Source: Thermoproteota archaeon
GTDB lineage: Archaea > Korarchaeota > Korarchaeia > Korarchaeales > Korarchaeaceae
Assembly: GCA_027491395.1 (NCBI GenBank)
Contig: JAOZFI010000036.1
Coordinates: 62,001 to 126,000, forward strand
Length of the DNA: 64,000 nucleotides
Reading direction: 5' to 3'
The position numbers and the translations under genes were made by a program. A model generated the notes under the pieces. The model made no database searches. It had not been told where the DNA came from and saw nothing but the letters and a program-made list of their open reading frames with translations. Positions 57,656 to 64,000 of this stretch are shown here, one piece after another (position 1 is the first letter of the stretch; each line of letters starts with the position of its first letter).

Positions 57656-60153
57656 TGAGGAAGATCGCACCGATAGTCTCGATGATCCTCGTATTGCTCC
57701 CTATCCTCTCAGCTAGTGTGAGCGGATCCCTCTCCTCTTACCTGAAGGTAGAAGATTCGTACTGGAGCGGCCTCCTAGTGTTAGGGGCGACGAATACCTT
57801 CACCGTGGAACTGAAGAGCCTCTACTCCGGATCCATAAGCGGAATTTCCGCCACTTTGACCGTCCACGATATGGCTGGATCTGATTACTCGGGAACCTTC
57901 TCCTACCCCGGCTCCCTCTTCGAAGGGCAAGTGCTGGTCATGGACTTCGGAATATTCGTTCCAGCGAACGCGGATGCGTCCCATTATAGGGCTACCTTGG
58001 AGGTGAGCTTCATGGCGGACGGCACTCCTGAAACGGAGACGTTCGATCTCTACGTGACGATCCAGGGCACCCCTCAAGTGAGGTGCTCCCTCTCCGCCAC
58101 CGCCAAGCCAGGGAGGCCTGCTACCGCCCAACTTACACTTTCCAACAACGGAGATGGCGTCGCTAGGAGGGTAAGGGCCATAATAAACCCTGCATCACCT
58201 AATGTCCAAGTTTCCTCCCCGGTGGAGGCCGGTATCATCGATCCGGGTGGAAGTAAGACGTTTCCCGTCACCATACATGTCGGCGACGCCGCTGATGAGG
58301 CGGTGACCTTGACGGTTACCGTCACTTGGGAATCTCAGGTGGGAGCTGGTGGTCAGTATACATGCACGCAAAATGTGGTAATCTCGGAGATGCCGCCTCG
58401 CGGCCTATTCGTGACCACAAACACCACGACCTTGGAACCGGGCAGGGTAAATAGGATATACCTCTTCGTTGAGAACAGAGGGGAAGATGCATTCAGAGCC
58501 ACGTTAACCGTTCAATCACCCCCGAATACGGCTGTACGTGGGTCTAACAAGGTAGACTTGGGGAACATATCTTCAGGGAATGTAGTGTGCGTTCCCATAG
58601 ACCTCTTCGTGGATCCGTCAATCAGGGGGCCCCTGCAGTTATCGACCAACGTTGAATGGTTTGATTCTGGATCTGAGCGCCACACCAATCCTGCGAACTT
58701 AGGATTTTACGTGGAAACTATCCCGGGGCCCTACCTCGTTGCCTACACGGATAAGAAGGTGCTGACTCCAGGAGAGCAGGATATGGTGAACATAGTCCTG
58801 AGGAACGAAGGGGAGGAAACTGCTAAGTCCGTCAGGGTGAACTTTGTTCCCTCCAAGGATTTGGCGCTTCTATCCCCAAGTGGAGTCGAGGTAGGGGACT
58901 TGGAGCCTGGGAAGGGAGCTGAGATGACTATACTGGTATCCTCGCCGAACGTGAGTTATGGGAGCCTGGCGATGACTCTCCAAATCTCATACATCGATGA
59001 GCATGACAGATCTAGGGAGCAGGTTATACCCCTATCCTTCATAACAGAGAGTCCGGACACCCCTCTGATCTCCGTGTCACCGTTAGATACGGAGCTGACG
59101 GTGGATGAGGTGAGCAGCATCAGGGTGAAGGTAACGAACGAGGGAGGGATAGCTAGAGACTTGGTATTGAAGTTGGCCCTGCCCTCCCCGGAGTTGGGTG
59201 CTATAGTAGGTGAGGACCACGCCTACATAGAGCAGCTCGATCCCGGGGAATCAGTGATAAGAGAATTCTCCGTTTATCTATCGCCTCAAGCATACGGAGC
59301 AGTCCAACTCTTGGTTCACGCAAGCTACGAGGACGAGGCAGGCATTGCTCACAATGATCTGCTCTCATTCGGTGTGAGAGCCGTGGGAAAACCCCAGATA
59401 GAGGTGGCTCATGTATCTACAGCCCCCTCCTCCGTATATCCCGGTGATACCAACGTGAAGCTGGTTGTGGTCCTGACCAATGTAGGCAATTACGTGGCCA
59501 AGGACCTGAGAGTCGTCCTCAAGCCCATCCCCGGTGTGATGAAACCCTCATCTCCGGGAACCGACACGTTCCTCATACCGGCACTGCCACCTAACCAGGC
59601 AATGGATGCTACATTCCTCGTCGATATAGAGGAAAACGCCAAGCCAGGCAGGTACGAAGCCACACTGGTTTCCAAACTCGGGAACACTACCATACCCGTC
59701 CAAATAGATGAGAAGGCGAAGTTCAAGCTGCTCGAGTTCTCCATACCGGGTAGGCCCAAACCTGGAGACAGGGGAGTGAAGCTGACAGTTGTAATAAAGA
59801 ACGAGGCCAGGGTGACGGCTAAAGACGTCGTCCTAGAGGTCATAACTCCTTACTTGGTGGGAACGACGTCCTTGGCGCTGGGAGAGGTACCCTCGAAGTC
59901 CAACGCCTCCGCCATAATGGAAGTGGATATAGATGAGAACGCTCCTGAGAAGGTGCCAGTGGATATCAAGATCTCTTGGAAGCAGGACGGTCGCTCGCTC
60001 TATCAGACAATCCATACGGAGGTGAAACTGGAGGCCACTGGAGGAAAGTGGTGGGGAGGGAACTACTTAAGTCTCATAGCGATATCGATCATAGCAGTCG
60101 GAGTCTTAGCGTCCCTCCCAATGATAAAGAAGCTCATTACAGGAGGTTCTTAG
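57655..60153 (+). CDS. Large secreted, anchored protein with repeated CARDB-like domains
   Basis: 832 residues. A signal peptide (IAPIVSMILVLLPILSASVS) is followed by about six repeated beta-sandwich units, each with a phrase such as LTLSNNGDGVARRVRA, LRNEGEETAKSVRVNF, VTNEGGIARDLVLKLA or LTNVGNYVAKDLRVVL. A C-terminal membrane helix (YLSLIAISIIAVGVLASLPM) and a short tail end the chain. The repeats resemble CARDB/COG1361 domains of archaeal cell surfaces. Its coupling to the ABC exporter suggests an external adaptor or a surface protein exported or assembled by it. Confidence 0.8.
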   Translation: MRKIAPIVSMILVLLPILSASVSGSLSSYLKVEDSYWSGLLVLGATNTFTVELKSLYSGSISGISATLTVHDMAGSDYSGTFSYPGSLFEGQVLVMDFGIFVPANADASHYRATLEVSFMADGTPETETFDLYVTIQGTPQVRCSLSATAKPGRPATAQLTLSNNGDGVARRVRAIINPASPNVQVSSPVEAGIIDPGGSKTFPVTIHVGDAADEAVTLTVTVTWESQVGAGGQYTCTQNVVISEMPPRGLFVTTNTTTLEPGRVNRIYLFVENRGEDAFRATLTVQSPPNTAVRGSNKVDLGNISSGNVVCVPIDLFVDPSIRGPLQLSTNVEWFDSGSERHTNPANLGFYVETIPGPYLVAYTDKKVLTPGEQDMVNIVLRNEGEETAKSVRVNFVPSKDLALLSPSGVEVGDLEPGKGAEMTILVSSPNVSYGSLAMTLQISYIDEHDRSREQVIPLSFITESPDTPLISVSPLDTELTVDEVSSIRVKVTNEGGIARDLVLKLALPSPELGAIVGEDHAYIEQLDPGESVIREFSVYLSPQAYGAVQLLVHASYEDEAGIAHNDLLSFGVRAVGKPQIEVAHVSTAPSSVYPGDTNVKLVVVLTNVGNYVAKDLRVVLKPIPGVMKPSSPGTDTFLIPALPPNQAMDATFLVDIEENAKPGRYEATLVSKLGNTTIPVQIDEKAKFKLLEFSIPGRPKPGDRGVKLTVVIKNEARVTAKDVVLEVITPYLVGTTSLALGEVPSKSNASAIMEVDIDENAPEKVPVDIKISWKQDGRSLYQTIHTEVKLEATGGKWWGGNYLSLIAISIIAVGVLASLPMIKKLITGGS

Positions 60154-61576
60154 CCCTCCCGAACTCCACGAGAGCCTTCATGGCTCTCACAGCTCTTTCT
60201 GACTCAGGGTATGCTGGTATGCCCTCCCTCTCGAAGAGCTCCCTGAACTCCCTCGCGTACTGAGATGACCCCACATCCATAGCCACCACCGGCTTGTCGT
60301 ACTCCCTAGCCAATCTGGCCAGTTTGCTGGGAAGCTCTGCACTCACGCCGGGAACGTGGTGGAGCGCGAGGACTATAATCCCATCCACGTTCTCGTCTTC
60401 CAGCAGGATCTTCATCGATTCAACGAATGAATCGTCAGTCGCGCTTCCCGTGAGATCCACTGGATTACCTGTGGCAGCTATAGGAGGTATTATCCTCCTC
60501 TCTTTGAGCTCTTGGAACTTCCTCTGACTCTCTTCAGTTAAATTGGACAGCCTGAGACCTAGCGCTTCCGTCTCATCGGCGGCCATAACCCCCACCCCAC
60601 CCCCATCGGTGAGTATTGCTATCCTGTCACCCTTCGCGGGCGGCTGCATCACGAGGGCCTTAGCGGCGTCGAACAGTTCCTCCATATCCCTGACCCTTAT
60701 CACTCCCGCTTGCTTGAACGCCGCGTCGTAGACGGAATCGCTTCCAGCCATCGCGGCGGTGTGGGAACTGGCGGCCCTGGCTCCGGCGCTGGTCCTCCCA
60801 GCTTTGAAGACCACGATGGGTTTCTCTCTAGTTATCTCCTTGGCTAGCTCGAGGAATTCCCTTCCCCTATCAATGGATTCGGCGTAGATGAGTATGACCT
60901 TGGTCTCTTCATCGTCTTTCAGGTACTCCAGCACATCCACCTCGTCCACATCGAGCTTGTTCCCGTAGCTCACGAACTTGGCCAGCCCTATACCCTCTCC
61001 ATGCATGTAGTCCAAGCAAGCGACCCCGAAGGCGCCTGACTGGGTGCTGAGGGATATGTTCCCCGGCTTGGGCCTAGGGGACGAGGTGTACTTCCTCCCT
61101 AAGAATTCCTTCTCGACCGGTAGGAACATGGTGTCCACGCCCGTGGAGGGGACCACCACTCCCACGCAGTTCGGTCCAATAACCCTCATCCTGTATCTCT
61201 CCTTGATGCTCTCAAGCATCTTCTGGAGCTCCACCCCCTCCCCTCCCACCTCGGCGAATCCCCCGCTTATCACTATGACATTCTTTATGCCCTTCTTCCC
61301 GCATTCCTCCATAGCTGGTGGGGTATATTTGGCGGGAGTTACCAAGACGGCTAGGTCGGGGGTCTCGGGAATATCCAACACCGATTTGTATGTGGGAACC
61401 CCCAGAATCATCTCATCAGATTTCGGATTGACCGCGAAGAGCTTGCCCTTGTAGATCCCTCTTTGAGAATTCTCCACCATGATCCTCAGCAGCTCGTATC
61501 CTATCTTACCAGGAGTCCTCGATGCTCCCACGATCACCATTGATTTCGGGTTGAAGAAGCTCTCTATCGAAGACAC
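60137..61576 (-). CDS. Acyl-CoA synthetase (ADP-forming), alpha-type subunit
   Basis: Makes ATP from acetyl- or acyl-CoA, a classic archaeal energy step. The 479 residues hold the CoA-binding domain (MVIVGASRTPGKIGYELLRI), the ligase-CoA domain with GPNCVGVVVPSTGVDTMFLP, and the phosphohistidine in AASSHTAAMAGSD. The ATP-grasp beta part is absent and must be a separate subunit elsewhere. The start is GTG 61576, and a TCTTTATTATG box lies upstream. Its 3' end overlaps the convergent secreted-protein gene by 17 bases. Confidence 0.9.
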   Translation of the reverse strand: MSSIESFFNPKSMVIVGASRTPGKIGYELLRIMVENSQRGIYKGKLFAVNPKSDEMILGVPTYKSVLDIPETPDLAVLVTPAKYTPPAMEECGKKGIKNVIVISGGFAEVGGEGVELQKMLESIKERYRMRVIGPNCVGVVVPSTGVDTMFLPVEKEFLGRKYTSSPRPKPGNISLSTQSGAFGVACLDYMHGEGIGLAKFVSYGNKLDVDEVDVLEYLKDDEETKVILIYAESIDRGREFLELAKEITREKPIVVFKAGRTSAGARAASSHTAAMAGSDSVYDAAFKQAGVIRVRDMEELFDAAKALVMQPPAKGDRIAILTDGGGVGVMAADETEALGLRLSNLTEESQRKFQELKERRIIPPIAATGNPVDLTGSATDDSFVESMKILLEDENVDGIIVLALHHVPGVSAELPSKLARLAREYDKPVVAMDVGSSQYAREFRELFEREGIPAYPESERAVRAMKALVEFGRAKNLL

Positions 61577-61664
61577 CTTACTCCACCAAGCCTCTCCCTA
61601 GTGTCATAATAAAGAGATTTCACGGCATACTCCTATCGAATGAGAGGATCGAATATACCTGAGA

Positions 61665-61703
61665 TTAAGAAAAAGGAAAGGCCCGGGCGGAAAAAGGGCC
61701 GGG
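61665..61703 (-). terminator. Hairpin and T-rich terminator after the histone gene
   Basis: On the minus strand CCCGG and CCGGG pair around CCCTTTTTCCGC just after the histone stop, and the sequence runs on into CCTTTCCTTTTTCTTAATC, a T-rich tract typical of archaeal termination. Confidence 0.5.
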
Positions 61704-61706
61704 AGC

Positions 61707-61931
61707 TTATGTCTTCCAGACAGCTCTAACAGCCAGCTCGATGTCGTCGCCGGTTACGGTCTTCCTATTGGCATGCTTGGCGAGGCTGACGGCGTGCTTG
61801 CTCACTTCCATGGCAAACTTCTCCATGTAATGCTCCAGCCTCTCAACGGCAGCGTCACTAACCCTCTCAGCACCGGCCTCCCGGATTATCCTCCCGATGG
61901 GAGCTAAAGGTAGATACCTCGTCTTGGGCAT
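61707..61931 (-). CDS. Archaeal histone
   Basis: DNA-wrapping histone-fold protein, 74 residues. The sequence runs RYLPLAPIGRIIREAGAERV, then VERLEHYMEKFAMEVSKHAV and RKTVTGDDIELAVRAV, a full histone fold with the RKTV loop and the TGDD start of helix 3. It has a six-residue N-terminal tail and none at the C-terminus. A TTTTTTATTTAACC box lies about 25 bases before the ATG, and a strong terminator follows, so it is a single-gene unit. Confidence 0.95.
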   Translation of the reverse strand: MPKTRYLPLAPIGRIIREAGAERVSDAAVERLEHYMEKFAMEVSKHAVSLAKHANRKTVTGDDIELAVRAVWKT

Positions 61932-62121
61932 AAGATAAGGGATCTCAGGTTAAATAAAAAATTTCCCCTTCAAAGCTATGAGAGGGCTCTACTCAGGAGA
62001 TTAGCTTATAACTTCGACATCATCATCTTTACATTGAAATCCATTTAATTTAACATCTGGGATCTCAGGAAGTAGGGAAATTACAAGTTCACTTGGAATA
62101 AATGGAGAGGTGTTATTAATT

Positions 62122-62676
62122 ATGGCGAGGAGAGTAAGAATTAGCAAATTGGTATCGCTACTACTGAGGCATAGACCGGACTTAGGTGGATTGTCGCCAG
62201 ATGAGAGAGGGTTTGTCCCGCTCGACGATCTCCTAGACTCTGTAGTTAAAATTATGAGGGAAAAATGCTCTAGGGAAGAGGTCTTGGACGTCATAATGAG
62301 CGACGAGGAGAGGTTCGAGGTAGTGGACGGAATGGTGAGGGCTAGGTATGGCCACAGTTTTACTGTCACATACGATAGGTCCCTACCTCTGGACGAGGTC
62401 CCCGACATACTGTATCACGGGACCACTCTCAGCTCCCTAGGATCAATATTGAGGGAGGGGCTCAAGCCGATGGGTAGGGGATACGTCCACCTCTCTCTCA
62501 CCAAGGAGAGGGCCTTGAAAGTGGCAAAAAGGAGAAAAGGACCTCACGTCATCCTCAGGATAAGGGCTAGAGATCTAGCTAGGTATGTACCGCTGTATAG
62601 ACCATCGCGCCTGACCTTCTTGGTGAAGAGGGTTCCTCCTGAATATATAGAAGTGGAGGAGGTAGTCAGGGGGTAA
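62122..62676 (+). CDS. kptA: RNA 2'-phosphotransferase (KptA/Tpt1)
   Basis: Removes an internal 2'-phosphate from RNA using NAD. The 185 residues show RISKLVSLLLRHRPDLGGLS, the RARYGHSF motif, LYHGTTLSSLGSILREGLKP and HLSLTKERALKVAKRR. The four catalytic Arg-His-Arg-Arg positions are present. ATG 62122 is preceded by GGAGAGGTG nine bases upstream and is preferred over GTG 62110. Archaeal tRNA splicing does not leave a 2'-phosphate, so its substrate is unclear, although an intron-bearing tRNA is in this window. The 198-base gap before it holds promoter sequence and two copies of GGGATCTCAGG. Confidence 0.92.
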   Translation: MARRVRISKLVSLLLRHRPDLGGLSPDERGFVPLDDLLDSVVKIMREKCSREEVLDVIMSDEERFEVVDGMVRARYGHSFTVTYDRSLPLDEVPDILYHGTTLSSLGSILREGLKPMGRGYVHLSLTKERALKVAKRRKGPHVILRIRARDLARYVPLYRPSRLTFLVKRVPPEYIEVEEVVRG

Positions 62677-62677
62677 T

Positions 62678-63547
62678 TTGGATCCGGTCATAATAGTGCA
62701 CGGTGGGGCTTGGGACATACCTCCGGACCTTTTGGAACCCAGCGTTCTCGGTGTGGAGAGGGCAGCCCGTGAGGGATTCAAGTTACTGCAGGAAGGATAT
62801 TCAGCCTTGGATGCTGTTGAGCGAGCGGTTGCAATAATGGAGGACAATCCAACGTTCGATGCAGGTGTAGGATCCGTTCTCAACTTGGAGGGATACGTGG
62901 AGCTGGATGCCATAATAGTGGACGGGGCTTCCCTGAGGTTCGGTTCTGTCGCGGCTGTTAGGCGCATTAAGAACCCTATCTCTTTAGCTAGGGCCATAAT
63001 GGAGGAGATGGAGGAGATGATGTTCGTCTCCGAGGGTGCCGAGAGGGTTGCCTTGGAGTTGGGGTTCGAACTGATAGATCCCGAGGAGCTGATCGTTGAG
63101 AGGGAGCGTGAGGCTTGGAAGAGGAGGATCTCTAGTGTAAGGGGGACCGTCGGTGCCGTCGCTCTGGATACCAATGGCAGGATAGCGGCCGCCACCTCCA
63201 CGGGTGGCGTGCCCCTCAAGAGGCCGGGCAGGGTGGGGGATACTCCACTCATAGGGTGTGGGGCCTACGCCAACGAGCTAGGTGGGGCGAGCTCCACTGG
63301 GCAGGGAGAGCCAATAATGAGGGTAATGCTATCCAAACTCGCTGTGGATTTCTTGGCTAGGGGGCTACACCCCACAGAGGCCGCTCAGAGGTCTCTCTCC
63401 TTCATGGCCGATAGGACGGGAGGTTGGGGTGGCGTAATAGTCCTAGATAACAGAGGGAAGGTGGGATACGCCCACACCTCTAAGAGGATGGCGGTCGCCT
63501 ACTCCATAGACGGGGATGTAGTGGCGAAGATCAGCTCACTTGAGTGA
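62678..63547 (+). CDS. Isoaspartyl peptidase/L-asparaginase (Ntn-hydrolase)
   Basis: Plant-type asparaginase family, 289 residues. The mature beta subunit should start at the threonine of RGTVGAVALDTNGRIAAATS after autocleavage, and GCGAYANELGGASSTGQGE forms the substrate site. The N-terminal IIVHGGAWDIPP is typical. It removes isoaspartyl residues or hydrolyses asparagine. The start is TTG 62678, one base after the kptA stop and behind GGGGGTAAT. The end overlaps the convergent last gene by 17 bases. Confidence 0.9.
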   Translation: MDPVIIVHGGAWDIPPDLLEPSVLGVERAAREGFKLLQEGYSALDAVERAVAIMEDNPTFDAGVGSVLNLEGYVELDAIIVDGASLRFGSVAAVRRIKNPISLARAIMEEMEEMMFVSEGAERVALELGFELIDPEELIVEREREAWKRRISSVRGTVGAVALDTNGRIAAATSTGGVPLKRPGRVGDTPLIGCGAYANELGGASSTGQGEPIMRVMLSKLAVDFLARGLHPTEAAQRSLSFMADRTGGWGGVIVLDNRGKVGYAHTSKRMAVAYSIDGDVVAKISSLE

Positions 63548-64000
63548 GATCAGGGTAGGGATCCCTAACCTCCTCCGGACTTGGAAATTCCCTCACTTCC
63601 CCCTCTGCGACAAACTCCCTCCCCTCCTTCCTGAGCTCGCCGATAATCCTCACGACGAATCCGTGGGATTCCATGAGATCCTTGAGGAAACCTAAAGGTA
63701 AGTTGCCCGGGATGGCGGCCAGCACCACGCCTGAGCTTGAGGCAGCCATGGGATCAAACCCCCTCTCCCGACCCAGCCTTAGGAGCTCCGGCGGAAAGGG
63801 AATGAGGTCCCTGTTCACGGTGAAGCCGAGCTCAGCAGCATCTGCAAAGTCATTCAGGAGTCTTATAAGCCCGCCCTCCGCTCCATCCTTCATACCGTTT
63901 ACCCTCGAGAATAGAACAAGGTCTCTAGCTGAATCCACGGCAGTTAACATCCATCTAGCTCTCTTCCATCTCTCCACAGTCCTCTTGCCGAACCTCTCCT
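63531..64000 (-). CDS. AIR-synthase-related protein (5' end outside the window)
   Basis: The frame is open to the right edge, so only the C-terminal 156 residues are visible. They show the C-terminal domain of the PurM/HypE/ThiL superfamily: VNGMKDGAEGGLIRLLNDFA, a histidine-free helix, and DPMAASSSGVVLAAIPGN. GTG 63977 is in frame but upstream codons (ERFGKRTV) continue the domain, so it is not the real start. The activity cannot be fixed from this part. HypE-like or other ATP-dependent enzymes of the family are candidates. Confidence 0.75.
   Translation of the reverse strand, partial: ERFGKRTVERWKRARWMLTAVDSARDLVLFSRVNGMKDGAEGGLIRLLNDFADAAELGFTVNRDLIPFPPELLRLGRERGFDPMAASSSGVVLAAIPGNLPLGFLKDLMESHGFVVRIIGELRKEGREFVAEGEVREFPSPEEVRDPYPDLTQVS

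Noticed and set aside
61995-62040. Minus-strand ATGATGA followed by CTGA, as in C/D box RNAs
   Set aside because: The boxes are 23 bases apart with no second box pair and no closing stem.
1-64000. CRISPR array, insertion sequence or provirus
   Set aside because: I found no regularly spaced repeats, no Cas, transposase, integrase or capsid-like protein. Gene content is that of a conserved chromosome core.

Overview
This window is a gene-dense stretch of an archaeal chromosome, almost certainly from a thermophile of the TACK group. The evidence is ribosomal protein S26e (absent from Euryarchaeota), an archaeal histone, S17e, pelota, archaeal DnaG, GatDE, deoxyhypusine synthase, geranylgeranyl reductase, an AGG/AGA/ATA-rich codon choice, and a tRNA-Tyr with the archaeal C1-G72 pair, a 37/38 intron and encoded CCA. 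A korarchaeal or aigarchaeal lineage is my guess, but nothing here proves it. Genes overlap by a few bases, Shine-Dalgarno sites of the GGAGGTGATC type are common, TTG and GTG starts are frequent, and several genes look leaderless behind a TATA box. I see no CRISPR array, transposase, phage gene or rRNA.

Layout. 1-6 kb: S26e (cut by the edge), prolyl-tRNA synthetase, a TtuA-like protein without its ATP loop, a nucleotidyltransferase, pelota, DnaG, a predicted H/ACA guide RNA and S17e. 6-11 kb: nucleotide-sugar dehydrogenase, a GlcD/GlcF-type FAD and Fe-S oxidoreductase pair, and GcvT. 11-15 kb: an isolated ribosomal block (L22, S3, L29, Rpp29, S17), phosphoglycolate phosphatase and a secreted anchored protein. 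15-24 kb: family B DNA polymerase, GatE/GatD, and the mevalonate-entry trio DUF35, thiolase-like and HMG-CoA synthase. The thiolase-like member has lost its catalytic residues. 24-26.5 kb: a QueT-like transporter, an Ogg2-type 8-oxoguanine glycosylase, a degenerate superoxide reductase fusion, a PrsW-like protease and a C/D box sRNA.

26.5-32 kb is a respiratory block: succinate dehydrogenase SdhBDCA on the minus strand, and divergently a 57-residue membrane protein, a Rieske protein and a cytochrome b on the plus strand, around a palindrome-rich promoter region. 32-47 kb holds CTP synthase, a sugar aminotransferase, a THUMP methyltransferase, two tandem dolichol-kinase-like proteins, tRNA-Tyr, a macrodomain protein, a Trm112-like protein, HAD phosphatases, a membrane-bound HTH regulator, deoxyhypusine synthase, DUF1512, a Nudix hydrolase and an FAD oxidoreductase. 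47-60 kb contains two ABC-2 exporter loci, each next to a large secreted, C-terminally anchored beta-sandwich protein, with an RNase HIII-like enzyme, an adenosine-specific kinase-like protein, an ArsR regulator with a perfect palindromic operator, geranylgeranyl reductase, NreA and three small regulatory-looking genes between. 60-64 kb has an ADP-forming acyl-CoA synthetase subunit, histone, KptA, an isoaspartyl peptidase and an AIR-synthase-related protein cut by the edge.

The most interesting items are RNA genes and altered enzymes. The C/D box sRNA has one guide that pairs perfectly over 12 nt with the conserved 5' end of archaeal 16S rRNA and a second that matches a conserved 23S segment. 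An H/ACA-like RNA ends with ACA just upstream of dnaG. The mevalonate thiolase, a TtuA-like protein and a desulfoferrodoxin have each lost key active-site residues. The conserved start of Rpp29 lies upstream of any normal start codon.
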